64,000 nt of DNA from Chlorops oryzae (lineage: Eukaryota > Arthropoda > Insecta > Diptera > Chloropidae), in NCBI GenBank assembly GCA_020466095.1, contig CM035806.1, positions 10,689,224 through 10,753,223 on the forward strand. The letters run 5' to 3'. Both the position numbers and the translations under genes were made by a program. Shown here piece by piece: positions 1 through 11,904 of this stretch (its first letter is position 1; every line of letters starts with the position of its first letter). Under the pieces are notes generated by a model. It saw only the letters and a program-made list of their open reading frames with translations. It did not search any database and was not told the origin of the DNA.

Positions 1-23
1 TTTTTTTTTTTTGTAGTTCTAAG

Positions 24-252
24 CATGATACAAGAAAACAAGACAGCGCCACTTGAGAGAGGAAACGTCACAAACTCAAAATCGCGAATCGTTGTTGTTG
101 TTTCCCATGTTAATCCGGCTTTTTACTTTTTTGAATAGCATGGGAAACAACAATTTCTCGCTCAGTGACGTCACAAACTCAATTTTCGGCTCTCAGAGAG
201 AGCCTCAAAATAGCGGTACTGAAGTGGCGCTATATTGTTTTCTTGTATCATG
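24..252. mobile_element. Short foldback element, possibly hAT-type
   Basis: The two ends form an inverted repeat of about 30 bp (CATGATACAAGAAAAC at the left; its complement at the right, ending in TTGTATCATG), both running on into GCGCCACT. A second inner inverted pair, TTTCCCATG and CATGGGAAA, lies near the middle, so the whole 229 bp can fold. The flanks GTTCTAAG and GTTCATAG match at 6 of 8 positions, which could be a decayed 8-bp target duplication. There is no coding potential. The superfamily is an inference from the flank length only. Confidence 0.7.
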
Positions 253-664
253 GTTCATAGCTTTAAAAATATAGTCTCCTATGGAAATTTTAAAACCCCA
301 CCAAAGGCGAAGCTACAGCTGGTTTAGTGATGCAGCAACTGGATTAGAATCCTGCGGAAACGAATGTTTTGAAGGACATTTTTCAAATCTCCTGACACGA
401 TAGATACTGGAAGTAGGTACTTATAAACCCATTGTCCCTAAATTTGGAAAATCGCTCCCCAATAAAAAAAAAAAAAATTGCCTATCGCCACCACAAGAAT
501 TAAGTATTCAAAAAAAATTTGTTTTTACAATTTTCTTGAAAATTCGTAATTGCGAAACAAAATTTAACAAAAATTACCGAACAGTTTTCTTTCCTTTTTT
601 TTTTGCGAAAATTTTTGATTATATTTTCTTTCGAATTGCGTCGAGAACATTAGTTGTTCGATTA
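253..664. other. Unassigned AT-rich spacer
   Basis: Nothing recognisable was seen here apart from short A and T runs near 465-476 and 596-605. No repeat shared with the rest of the window was found. Confidence 0.5.
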
Positions 665-823
665 CAATGGACTCTCTCCTTGCGGACACCCCTCTTAAGC
701 GGACACGTTCTGGGAATGCTCTAGTGTTCCTGGCTCTCAAATAGTTTCCTCTTAACCGGACACCTCAGTAAAGCGAAAATATTCGTTGGTCACGTAGGTG
801 TCAGCTTGAGGGAGAGTACACTG
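665..823. mobile_element. Decayed pogo/Tigger-like MITE
   Basis: The left end reads CAATGGACTCTC followed by CCTTGCGGACACC. The reverse complement of the right end reads CAGTGTACTCTCCC followed by GCTGACACC, giving an imperfect inverted repeat of about 28 bp. The internal phrase TTAAGCGGACAC is typical of pogo/Tigger-type ends. A TA lies immediately left of the element; the right flank is CA, so one copy of the TA duplication has probably mutated. The element is 159 bp and noncoding. Confidence 0.55.
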
Positions 824-2002
824 CAATACCTCGATATTTTAAAAGGCAGAAATCATCTCGACAAGAAGGCGTCCATCCTCAGTGCAGCCAAGCGCAGATT
901 TCTCAGAGTTTTTAAAAATTTCCACTTATCGATGAAAAGCCCTAAAAGCTCTCATTTGAATCTTCTATATAAAAAAATAAAATATAGGTACTCTTAACAG
1001 ATGAATTTTGAAGCTTCTTTCCCCATTCATAAGATTTCATCAGAAGTTGGGAAAAAATATTGGCAATGAAATCGACTTTTCCAGGCGATTGCTTTTAATC
1101 AAACATCTCGCTGCAAAAAAAAAAAAAAAAAAATTAATAGTGCCACCCCTCCTCCCACACACTCTCTATCATCGAATTGAAAATGGAAAGCCAATCGGAA
1201 AGTGTGCTTGTAAATGGCTCTTTGGACAGGAAAGACGACTATGCATTTCCTTAGTCTCGCCACTTTAGAAATTCAAGTATTGTCTCGCCAATTTGATGGA
1301 TTGGCATAGTCGCAGCTGCTGGCAGCATTTCATTGTGGCCACAAACGTTCTCTCATCAACTCCCTTCCCCATCGCACTAGGCTCCGCGCACCCTGCTGCT
1401 TCTTCATTCCATTTTATTCCATTCTATTCCGTTTTACGCTACGAAAGGCTTGAGTAAAACAAACCAATTCGCTTAGAAGTGACAAACGGACAATGGGCAA
1501 TCATGATGAAGATAATAGCGACGAAGGCGAGAACGAGACAAGTGAGTGTGTGTGAGCGAGACAAAGACAAAGAATGCCGACTGTCATCGTCTGCAGAATG
1601 TCGTCACATGACAATTGGGAAATGAATGATAACAAATATAGACATTAAAGCCAAGGCGAAGGCGTTAGTATAAAACCAAAACCGAGAAAAAAAAACATTA
1701 AAAAAATTTTTATTTTTAAATAGGGAGAAGGAATGGAAAAGTGAAGGTCGGGTTGAGTGTTTTGATGGATGCATCAAGTGGACATTAAGAGTGGAAATTA
1801 CAAATTCAGATGAAGTACGCTGGACGACATTGAATTCCATTCGCAGACGGTCTGCAATCAAAAGGGGCAAAAACCGAACTCCGGTTTGAGGCGCAAACTG
1901 AAACCGAAACCGAATCCGAAGCGGAAAAACGGAAATGATATCGACTAAAGTGTTGGTTTAGTCACAGACGACGACGACAACTACAACAAAAATTAAATGC
2001 AA
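824..2002. other. Unassigned spacer with one exon-like stretch
   Basis: This is mixed sequence with an A run at 1115-1132 and TTCCATTC-type pentamer repeats at 1405-1435. Positions 1493-1541 contain an ATG followed by sixteen codons rich in Asp, Glu and Asn (MGNHDEDNSDEGENET) that run into GTGAGTG, a good splice-donor match. This may be chance: no upstream promoter or downstream exon could be linked to it. Confidence 0.3.
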
Positions 2003-2004
2003 TA

Positions 2005-2500
2005 CCCAGCGGAAAATTATCTCATGCATGACAATGTCATCAGTGATGTCATCGATGACATATAGGTGACATTGTCATGCATGACATCTTGGAGGACATG
2101 TCATCGTGGAGAGATGCTGTTCACGTGCTTGAATCTCATTGGCTATTGAAATTTAAATAAGGTTTTAGCGTCAATTAAACGTTAGCATGAAGTGGCGTAG
2201 ATGATGAGTGCTCGACTAACAATCCGAAGATTGCGGTTTGATCCCTGGCTGAGGCGAAAAAAAATTCTTAAAAATAGATTTTTTTTAAATTGCGAAATAT
2301 TCAAAGAGAGGACAAAGAAGAGAGAAGTTATCAAAACTGACTGAGAGCAATGTGCTGCAACTCTCAAATGCTTTTTTCACCGTCGCACCCCCTAGCATGA
2401 TAATGTCACCGGTGAATTCACTGTCCAACTCCTGTACAAATTTCATACAAAGTGTCACCATGACTTCATCGATGATGTCAGCGGGACATTTGCCGCTGGG
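2005..2500. mobile_element. TA-flanked MITE with CCCAGCGG termini
   Basis: The element begins CCCAGCGG and ends CCGCTGGG, with TA immediately outside both ends (2003-2004 and 2501-2502). Inside each end are blocks of short palindromes made of ATGACA/TGTCAT words, including GATGTCATCGATGACAT. The inner part carries a tRNA-like promoter, listed separately. At 496 bp and without an ORF it must be non-autonomous. TIR and TA duplication fit the Tc1/mariner class broadly; the exact family is not recognised. Confidence 0.75.
2193..2287 (+). promoter_or_regulatory. tRNA-like Pol III promoter inside MITE
   Basis: Positions 2193-2203 (TGGCGTAGATG) match the tRNA A-box consensus TRGCNNARNNG, and 2235-2245 (GGTTTGATCCC) match the B box GGTTCGANNCC with one change. 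The 31-bp spacing between them is normal for a tRNA. A T run at 2280-2287 could act as a Pol III terminator. The sequence between the boxes does not give a good cloverleaf, so this looks like a SINE head or tRNA-derived promoter rather than a working tRNA gene. Confidence 0.5.
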
Positions 2501-2827
2501 TACATAATCGAAGTCTGATGAACAAAATGATTACCTTCATTGGGGGTAATAGTTGAACAGTTGACAGTAGCAGGAGCGGTCGCTTCTCCGGCTACTCAAA
2601 TCAATGAGATCAATTTGAAGTGGATTTCATTCGAATGGAATTAATGTGGCAATTAGCTTGCAGTGACTTTTATAAATAAATCCGATGAAATGACTATCAA
2701 AAAAGCTTGAAATAAAAATAAAAATAAAAAAATAATAAAATAAAATTTTTTTAAATGAGCATCCGCAGAATCGCATCTGGTTTTCTTAAGAAATCTGCTG
2801 CGTTTATAGGGAACTTTGTTTCCTGTT

Positions 2828-2873
2828 CGCTCTCTCTTTCTCTCTCCCTAGCTCTTTCGCTCTCTCTCTCTGG
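2828..2873 (+). repeat. CT-rich microsatellite
   Basis: An imperfect run of CTCTCTCTTT and CTCTCTCT words. The pyrimidine-rich strand is the plus strand, as in the larger tracts further right. Confidence 0.7.
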
Positions 2874-4323
2874 GATTGAACAAACAACGGATCATTAATC
2901 AAAGCAAACCAACGAGCTTCATCTTTTTGATCTTCGTTCATTCGCGCGCTTTTTCGTTTCGTATCGTTTCGTTTCCTTTTCCGTATCGCATGCCCGATCC
3001 CATTAATCATTATTTGTTCCACAAATGTCCGAGAATCGCGCTTGGTGCGCTCTGGAGTTGGCAACAATTGCCACTGATGATCGTTTGAGTGGGACTGGCT
3101 AGAAATCGGCGGCAGCTTTTTTTCATGAACCATTTAAAAAATCCTCTCGGACGTTTGAGAGACTATGTTTGTGTATGCTTATGTACACCCAATGCACGGT
3201 ACAGTAAGTTAGCCCGATTATAAGATCATAGGATAGGATAGGGCTCAACTTTTTTACTTCGAATGCTCTTCATCAACTCTCAAATTGTTTTTTTTTTCCC
3301 CGCAATTCAAACAATTTGAAGAACGTCGCAAAGAAACAAGCTTCCCAACAGTCAACACTACTATCGACCTATCTATACCCTATGCTATACTTTTGGTGTT
3401 TTGTTTTTGTTTTATCTGATATTATGCTCCTCGACGGTAGTCGAACCCCAAAGACTTATGACTCATCTATTTAAGAAAAGTCAAACGGAAGCCTTGACCA
3501 TACATTTGCACTCAAATATGGCACCGTTAAGACGATTCAAATACGATAAGAGAAATCACATTGAACTTTTGGCCATGGAAAGAAATATGCTATTGGCTTG
3601 TAAATCTCTTAGCAGCTGCAAGAAAATGGAAAAACGGAGAAGTGGAAAAGCGGAAAAGTGAAAAATAACAGCATCCAAAGCGATTCTGCTGTCATAAAAT
3701 GCTAAGCAAAATGTGTCGAAAGTGATAAATGCTCCTCGCGGCTTGAACTTGAACAAGACGACTTGAGGTGATTTCAATGTTTTACGTGAAATCTTCTCTC
3801 AAAAAAAAAAAAAAATAAAAAAAAATAAATAAATAAATAAATTATAAAAAAAGATATATAAAAAATTAAATAAATAATTAAAAAAAAAAAGATAAATAAA
3901 ATATTAATAAAATTCCATCTCTTCTCAATGAGGAGGAATTGAAGGCGCCATGTTTGAATAGATATACACAGAGCCAAAACTGCCTAATAGAATCCATAAC
4001 ATCTTCTCTATGAAACGTTTTTAGGCTAAGGGGTACCCCAGCAGAAAGAAGAGAAGATTGTTCCAAAGAGATTCCTTATTATTTTAATGTGGTAAATCTT
4101 TTTAATTTTATCAAGAAGGAACACATGAAATCAAGAAGAAAACAAGTTATTCACAATTTTTTGCACTCAATTTCCGTTATTTTTGGCACCAAAAAAAAAC
4201 AATCCATAGAGAAACACTTCTTGATTCCATTAGGTTTTATACTGAATTGTATTAAAAATAGATTTCTTATTGATTTCATTGGTTCCTGTAAGATTATGAG
4301 TAAACAATCTTCTTAATTTATTT

Positions 4324-4413
4324 ATAAGGAAAACCTTTTTGAAAAAATCAATAAGAATTCATAATAAAAGCAACAAGTTTTCTTCTTGACTTATTCAAAA
4401 AGGTTTTCCTTAT
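4324..4413. repeat. 20-bp perfect inverted repeat (hairpin)
   Basis: ATAAGGAAAACCTTTTTGAA at 4324-4343 is exactly complementary to 4394-4413, with a 50-bp loop. It may be the remnant of a foldback element, or it may be transcribed as a hairpin. No target duplication is evident. Confidence 0.75.
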
Positions 4414-7052
4414 TACAATAATGAGACTTTATTCTTGAAAAAAAACCATAGAAATATCTTATTAATTTTGTTCTATTTTATTAGGTATTTATTATGTACT
4501 GTTTTCTCTGTGTATGAATAAATTGTTTTTTTTTTTTTAAGGATAAGGAATGAAACAAAAGAGCTGTATTTGTTTAAAATAATTTCAAAAAATTTGCACA
4601 TCGAATCCATCAAACGCAACAAACCGAAACGTTGAGAGACCTTGAAAATTCGCATAAATCTGCTTAAGAGACTTAATTATATTGAAACAATAAATCAAGC
4701 TGGGTATCTTGCCCTACGAAAATTTATTTAAAAAAATAAAAATAAAAGAAGAAAAACCACTAAGCTCTGAAAAAAAAAAAAGAACCGAAGCCGAGAAAAA
4801 AAGACCTCATAACTCAAAGCGATATCGATCGTTGTCGGCCGACTGCTAGCCCAGTTCCTCCAACAGGTAATCTAGGTAGTAGCCTCTGGGTAAATAAAGC
4901 GATCACCGGCACTGTGTGCTGGTTCGACAATTAATATGCTAATTGGATGGTGGCTACCATTGGAATTCAATGGGAGAAGAAGAGAACTTGAAAGAAAATT
5001 TACTTCAAGCACATTTGTGGCAACTTAATCACACCGAATCGATTTGCATACTACCACTACCACTACTACTACTACACCGCACCATCAAACGATCGATGCT
5101 CGTAAATAAAGCAACTACACTTGCGACATGATGAGAATTGCTTACAATGAATGCATGCCCTCAGGGAATCCTCCTGATATGCTAGTCTTCTACAACTACA
5201 CACCCTCTCTCAACCCGACCCCATATATATATTATGCTCCTCCACGCTATGAAGGAGACTTGGGAAGTTGAAAAATTGTTGGAAAATTGCAAATTATGGT
5301 GGAGTAATTATTTTACGCTCCAATGTGCGTAGGCTTTTTTGCTAACGATCGAAAAACTTGAAAATGGTACGAGAGGAGGGTAAAAGAGAACAAAATAACT
5401 GAAATCGTTTTGAGGGGAGTGAGAGGAGGGATAGAGGGGGGGAAAATTTCTTTTATTAATACGAGTTCCATTTTTTAAATAATTTTTTTAAATATTTTTT
5501 ATTTATTTTTTATTTTTAATCAATAATTTTTCCCGTTCAACCCACTGAATTGGAAAAAACTCTTCAATTCAATTCCAAGAAGTTTCGAAAGAAACTCACA
5601 AACACAGCTTAGCTTCTCGTCGTTCACTGATTTATTGCCCAAAAATTGTAAAGCCGAGAGACCTTCGCAACTTAACAAGCATTTTCGAAAAGTTTTCTCG
5701 CAGCAAAATCTATCAAAATCAATTTCTAACAATAAAGCAACTCAGTTTCCTGCTTTCAAGTGACTTACTCAGCTTCAGGCCATCGTACTAAACTAACTTT
5801 GAATAGATTTTCTCGACCACTAGCTTTGCATTTTCTTTTTGCCTTTTCCATTTTCATTTTCATTTTATTTTTTTTTTTTTCCAATTGTTTGCGATTGAGC
5901 TTCAATTCTCTATGGCATATAGGGCATGGCATTCTACGAGTATATTGCTTACTTAAGGCTGCTTGCAAAACTTGTTGTTAGCAAAAATTGCAGCAATTTG
6001 TTTAATTATTTCGCTTGAAGCAGACTTTGACGATTGTTTAATTTTTGAAAAATATGCGTTACGTATGCGTAGCAAGTGATTTCAACGAGTGTGGTCCGAA
6101 CAGTAATCACAGGTGTAATCAGTAACTTCAACAGAGAAAGAGAACAATATTTAAATGCTTTTTATGAAGCAAACTATGTAATTGGAATGCCTTTCAAATT
6201 CGGTTTTTTTGTTTTTATTTATTTGGAAAGTATTTTCCTTTTGAAGAAGAAACCCCGCAGAAATGAGTCGGTCAATTCTTAATAAGGACTGGCCTTTGAC
6301 CGGTCCAAATCCTACCGGTTATATTATGGCAGTTCGCTCGATCGAATTCGGCTAGCCGGCGGTCGGTAATAAACAATTGACCCGAAAAGAACTGACATAC
6401 GGTCGTCCATTTTTCGGAGTAGTCCCTCTCCAATGACAGGCCCATGTTAAAAAGGTCAGTTGAACAAATTAGTAGTGGAATTATGAGGGGACTAGTACTG
6501 GTAACATGAAGGACTGACCGAAGGCTACACTTGGGCCAGTCCATATTACTGCAGGGAAGTATATTTCAATTCTGGCTTACAATTGAATAGTCCGAAATGA
6601 GTCTTAAACATGTAGGTATGCATATGAGGCTAACTAAGTTGAGTCCGAAATTACTCCGAAGGTTTTATAAAAGAAAAATCCGAAATTACTCCGAAATTTT
6701 TGAAATATGAGTTTCACACACATGTTACCGAAATAACTCCGAAATTTTTGAAATATACGAGTTTCACACACATGTTACCGAAATAACTCCGAAAGTTTTA
6801 GAAAATAAAAATCCGAAATATAATTCCGGAATTACTCCGACATTTTTTCAATATACATGGCGCTCACAAATGTGTCCGAAATAACTCCGAAAATTTTACA
6901 AAATAAAATTTCGAAATTACTCGATGTTTTCAATATATTAAGTTCACAAATATGTGTCCGAAATAACTCCGAAAGTTTTACAAAATAAAAATCAGAAATA
7001 TCATTCAGAAATATAATCCGAAATAACTCCGAAATTTTTTCAACATATGAGG

Positions 7053-8067
7053 CAAGGTGTATTTGAAAAGGTGTATGCAATACGGCAACTACAACACGAA
7101 CAAAAACAACATCGAATCGGAATTGTCAAACGAAACGGGAATGTCAAAATCGGCTGACTTATAATTGAACAAAAAATTTGAATTTCAAAAATTGGCTTAG
7201 TTATAAGCGAACAAAAATTTAAAAAATGTAAACAAACAAATTTTGAGAAGTGTTTTTTTGATACTCGTTTTTTCGATAGTCGGTCCCTTGAGGCAAAATT
7301 AATCTTCTGGGACTAACATTTAACGACATTCGAAAATCAAAGCAAAAACCATTTTTTTATTTGTACTTTTCTTGGGTCAGGTGAATTGGTCACCAATGTG
7401 CTAAAATAAAATGTAATTAGCTTATGGATAGTTGTGTTGCCCAATTCACATAAATTTATTACAGTTTTATTTTAACTAATTTACTGAGCCCAAAGAGATG
7501 TTGTTTGGCTTTTTTTGATTTTCAGTCTCTTGTTCAGATTTTTAATGCGGAAGTGTATTCGCGATTTAATGAATAACGTTTTTAACGAATCCTGCAAATC
7601 AATGTTTTTATTTTTGTCGAGCAAAATATTTTGAATCCCTTTACAATGAGCTATTTCTGTATTATTGACAACTTGGAAGACTGATTTAAGTTTTTTAATT
7701 TCACCAACAAACAACTGGGAAGGTTTTTTAAGTTGCCATTGGAGACTTGGTCAACCCACGTAAAAGTACTTTCTTCAATGTTGCAATCACTCAAATTGAG
7801 CTTTCGGACATATTCAATTCCGTCCTCATGAAGTTCTCCAATATCTTCCTTAAAATTGACTCTGGTCAAGTTCATTTAAGTCTTTGTCTTCAACCTCAAA
7901 CTCATCAAAAAAAAAAAAAAACATGTTTCATTAGGAAAGTCTGTTTTCGATTGCGAAATATCTTGAATGGAGACAAAACTTTGCAACCGATTTGTATCGT
8001 CATATCGTTTGTTTTAGATTTGTTTTTCTTGTTGTAGAACTGCTATCACCTTATTAAATAATCCTTG
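7053..8067 (-). mobile_element. Internally deleted transposon with 8-bp TSD (P-like?)
   Basis: The element is flanked on both sides by the exact 8-bp duplication ATATGAGG (7045-7052 and 8068-8075). It begins CAAGGTGTATTTGAAAAGGTG and its right end, reverse complemented, begins CAAGGATTATTTAATAAGGTG, so the TIR is imperfect over about 30 bp. It sits inside the duplicated repeat block: the sister unit at 9133 runs uninterrupted through the insertion point. An 8-bp TSD is shared by P and hAT elements; the coding remnant inside favours P/THAP-like. It is too short to be autonomous. Confidence 0.85.
7481..8035 (-). pseudogene. Broken transposase C-terminal remnant (P/THAP-like?)
   Basis: Read on the minus strand, an acidic stretch (DEFEVEDKDLNELDQ) is followed by GIEYVRKLNLSD, then FTWVDQVSNGNLKNLPS, then FVGEIKKLKSVF, and a basic tail near IHFRIKNLNKRLK. 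The pieces lie in different frames: one shift near 7870 and another near 7700, so no continuous product can be made. The order (an EYV block, then an aromatic-W-D, SNG-L, PS block) resembles the C-terminal part of P-element/THAP transposases as I know them. That assignment is tentative; a hAT transposase is the alternative. AATAAA follows the stop at about 7455. The N-terminal DNA-binding domain and most of the catalytic region are missing. Confidence 0.5.
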
Positions 8068-9290
8068 ATATGAGGTTCACAAGTTTGTGTCCGAAATAAC
8101 TCCGAAAAATTTACAAAATAAAATTCCGAAATCGATCCGACATCTTTTCAATACATGAGATTCACAAATAAGTACCTAAATATTTATTTTTACAAAATAA
8201 AAATCCGAAATATAGTTCCGAAATTTTTCCACAATACAAGAAGGCTCAGAAATAAATATGGGTCCGAAATTTCTTTTTTATATGTATGTATCTACTTATT
8301 ATTGAGTTTTGAACTCCAAATCCTACCGGTTATATTATGGCAGTTCGCTCGATCGAATTCGGCTAGCCGGCGGTCGGTAATAAACAATTGACCCGAAAAG
8401 AACTGACATACGGTCGTCCATTTTTTGGAGTAGTTCCTCTCCAATGACATGCCGATGCTAAAAAGGTCAGTTGAACACATTAGAAGTGGAATTATGAGGG
8501 ACTAGTAGGTACTGGTAACATGAAGGACTGACCGAAGGCTACACTTGGGCCAGTCCATATTACTGCAGGGAAGTATATTTCAATTCTGGCTTACAATTGA
8601 ATAGTCCGAAATGAGTCTAAAACATGTAGGTATGCATATTAGGCTCACTAAAATGTGTCCGAAATTACTCCGAAGGTTTTATAAAATAAAAATCCGAAAT
8701 TACTCCGAAATTTTTGAAATATATGAGTTTCACACACATGTTACCGAAATAACTCCGAAAGTTTTAAAAAATAAAAATCCGAAATATAATTCCGAAATTA
8801 CTCCGAAATTTTTTCAATATACATGGCGTTCACAAATATGTGTCCGAAATAACTCCGAAAGTTTTACAAAATAAAAATCCGAAATATAATTCCGAAATTT
8901 CTCCGACATCTTTTCAATATATGTACATGGCGTTCACAAATATGTGTCCGAAATAACTCCGAAAGTTTTACAAAATAAAAATCCGAAATATAATTCCGAA
9001 ATTACTCCGACATCTTTTCAATATACATGGCGTTCACAAATATGTGTCTGAAATAACTCCGAAAGTTTTACAAAATAAAAATCAGAAATATAATTCAGAA
9101 ATATAATATAATCCGAAATAACTCCGAAATGTTTTCAACATATGAGGTTCACAAGTTTGTGTCCGAAATAACTCTGAAAAATTTACAAAATTAAATTCCG
9201 AAATTGATCCGACATCTTTTCAATACATGAGGTTCACAAATAAGTGCCTACATATTTATTTTTACATAATAAAAATCCGAAATATAAAGG

Positions 9291-9700
9291 GTAGGTATTT
9301 CCCTTAAAGTTGAAAACATGAAAACCTCGAAAAAGTACAAGGCACTTTTCGGGAACACAACTTTTTTTCAACTTTTAGTAGTTTGTGTAATTTAAAAATT
9401 TGACAGTTCGGCTATGGGTGTTCATTTTATAATATAAAAATTGTATGCACTGAAGTGCATTAAAAAAAAAATTAACAAGTTCACAATGCCGCGGAAAAAT
9501 GAAAAGATTGAAGTAATTGAATTTCTTGAACAAAAAGCAGTTACTGATTTAATGATGCTCGAAATAGTTGAGCTAAGTGATGGTTTGTTATGTTATTCCT
9601 TGTTTGATTGTAGGACCATCACATAAAAATTTTTTTATTGCAGGAAGCAATATGAAAGATCTAATTCCTCCAATATCTGCAAAATATATATTTTTTATTC
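9291..9700. other. Unassigned spacer
   Basis: The beginning (9291-9350: AGGTATTTCCCTTAAAG and onward) is distantly similar to the repeat arm at 11808-11904. The rest shows no recognised feature. Confidence 0.4.
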
Positions 9701-9711
9701 AATTATTGAAT

Positions 9712-10096
9712 AACATAAGTCCAAGATGAACAAAAAATCGTATGTGAGTGTGCACCCCTGAGGAGTTATGTGGCTTTAAAGTTTTTTGATACTAAGGCCA
9801 GAAAAACAATTCTCCCACACCAATGGTTAAGTGTAGAAAACAAATTTTAATGCAGTTTGAAAGCCAATTGTATGTGCTTATAGGCAAATTTAAACTAATG
9901 GTAAAAATTCGACCCATTGAGGGAGAAATAAACGGTCAAAGTGAAAAATTCTGAAAAAACGTTCAATTTTTTTTTTTGCTTTGGAAGCCATTTTGGTATG
10001 AAAAGTGTCCAATTAACACCCAAATTTTTTATTTTATTCAAAATGCTGGATCGATTACCTTTAATTTGGTACCCCATATGTCAACGGGACACCCTG
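9712..10096. mobile_element. Partial TA-class element, related to 41366-42098
   Basis: The right end reads GGGACACCCTG followed by TA (10097-10098), matching the CAGGGTGTTCC-type terminus of the element at 41366. Inside, 9712-9770 (AAAAAATCGTATG ... TGCACCCCTGAGGAGTTA) aligns with the reverse complement of about 41985-42045 in that element. A left terminus could not be found, so this copy is truncated or badly decayed. Confidence 0.6.
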
Positions 10097-10098
10097 TA

Positions 10099-11807
10099 TA
10101 CGTAATTCCAGCTAAAATTTTCTATTAAGCAGAGTTTACCTTTTGGAGCTGTTAAGTTTTGTTGACGTTTTAGAATAGTCAATGTAAATAATAAAAAAGT
10201 GTTGACGTTTTTGGGTGTTGACGGAATAGCGGGTTGACGTTATCTCGCGTGTAATGTATAAATTCAAATGAAATGATCACAAAAAAAGAAATTTTACTGA
10301 TTTTAAAATTAGTGAAAGCTTTTGGAAAAAAAACCACCGTTTGCTCCTCAATTCTCGTGACAATGTTGCGGTTTCAATGGAAAAAGTCTCCATTATCATA
10401 TTGAACCACTTAACAAATGCACTTTCTATAAGAAATCTGCCAATGATTTGAAAATGATTTCTCTATAAAGACATAAACTTCGCAATTACAAACATTGACA
10501 GCTGTAACTGTCATCTTAAACGTGATAAATGACAGACGAAATGATTACTAAACGAAGTCGCCTAAAATGACAGGTTCAATGGTAAAAGAAAATACGAAAA
10601 ATATTTCAATGCCATTCAAAAAAGGAAAAATAAAAACCGAAAAATCGAGAAGAAGACATCTTCCTCTTTCTCATCTTCTTCGTCTTCACTCACTTGCCAA
10701 TGGTACACCGTGCAACATCCAATCAGTCCAGCGTTCCATGCAAATGCAAATGCGAATGCAAAAACGATTGTATCAACTTCAAAACTCGTCTACGCTCGAC
10801 CATCAAAATTCACCAAACCGCAACGACAAAAGAAATTTCGCACAAAAAAAAAAAAAAATAAAAGTAGGAAATTTACTACAATAAAACTCCGTGAAATCTT
10901 AAACTGAAGCTGTAGCTACATACATACGTACATCCAACAATATCTGAGTTAAGCTGTGAACAACTGAAAAAGTGAGATCGATCACCTGCGATAAAATTGA
11001 ATTATTAGCAGAATAATGTTCCTTTTACCGTCACTTAAAGTGGCAATGATTCCTTCAATGTCGTCTTGAGAGGATTAAGAAAAAAAAAAAAAATGAGCAA
11101 AAAAAAAAATATCTTTGTAAGAATCAAAGGAGAAATGAAATTGCTCCCCAAATCCCCACACTACGGCGACATATGTTGATGCCTGCTATACACAATGCGT
11201 TTTGTATGCAAATTGCAAATTGCTCCACAGTGCATATAAACTGCATACACTATGTGTGCTATACTCTCTCGCACAAACATACACATACATACATTGTGCT
11301 CTGAGGAGCTAAGAAAAGGAAGCAGAAAAGTGGTTATCAAGTGACTTCATCATTTCTTGCAATCGATCATCAGCTTTTTGAACTCCACGCGAGAATACGA
11401 TGACGTCCCCCCCCATATACCCGGCATGTGTTCAGCTTATTTGTTGCTTTCTCTGCTTTTCTATTTTCTCTTTATTTTTTGTTTTCTTTCATTATTCTGA
11501 CGAGCACAGCTGAGACATGGCATTATGTCTTCATTTGACAGTTGGTTCAATAAGTGCGCATCTCATAGTTTATAATCGGTTAAGACAGAAGCAGTAAGCA
11601 AAAATAACTATTCAAAATGCTTTGTTGACAGTCTACGTTGACGAAGCATGGGTTTGGATAGTCTAGAAGGGATTAAATCATAGGACAGTGGAGCAAAACG
11701 TATAATATATGTACATATTTTCTCTTTTGTGTGTAAGTTTTTAAGCAAAAAAATTGGTCTTTCTTTTCCCAATTTAAGCAATAAAAAGTATTAAATGGAT
11801 GACAATA
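10099..11807. other. Unassigned region
   Basis: It contains several GTTGACGTT words (10150-10240), ATGCAA-type hexamer repeats (10738-10765), A runs at 10843-10858 and 11083-11110, and TACATA repeats near 10920 and 11280. Overlapping frames of about 65-105 codons at 10567-10907 are lysine/arginine-rich with no recognised domain. Confidence 0.35.
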
Positions 11808-11904
11808 GAGGTCTTCCCTTAAACGAGTTTTTGCCACGAAAACTTCGAAAAGTCGTAAATAAAAGAAGGCTTAGAAATTAATGAACGAAGTATTGTATGA
11901 AAAA
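11808..11904. repeat. Dispersed repeat arm, shared with 45873-45972
   Basis: GGTCTTCCCTTAAACGAG through CTTAGAAATTAATGAACGAAG to TTGTATGAAAA is the reverse complement of 45873-45972 with few differences. The CT microsatellite begins directly at its end, so the repeat may have supplied the seed of the array. Confidence 0.75.

Larger units (their letters stand above)
2503..6285. other. Unassigned AT-rich region
   Basis: No gene is recognised. It contains a CT-rich tract (2828-2873), A/T-only stretches (2705-2750, 3800-3905, 5465-5520), a near-perfect long hairpin (4324-4413), and an ACC/ACT triplet run (about 5050-5075). The small reading frames here have no recognisable domain and lie in skewed sequence. 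Confidence 0.4.
6286..9290. repeat. Tandemly duplicated block with TCCGAAATAACT array
   Basis: A unit of roughly 1 kb is present twice: 6306-8322 (interrupted by the element at 7053-8067) and 8323-9290. Each unit opens with a conserved 240-bp segment containing GGCTAGCCGGCGGTCGG and closes with repeats built on TCCGAAATAACTCCGAAA, ATTCCGAAATTACTCCGA and TTCACAAATATGTG, with a period near 100 bp. In the first unit the outer words GGACTGGCC (6287) and GGCCAGTCC (6534) are inverted, which may mark an old MITE. The reading frames inside are low-complexity and not convincing as genes. Confidence 0.8.

Noticed and set aside
10567..10907. Overlapping 105- and 65-codon lysine/arginine-rich frames
   Set aside because: They depend on A runs and ATGCAA hexamer repeats, with no recognised domain.
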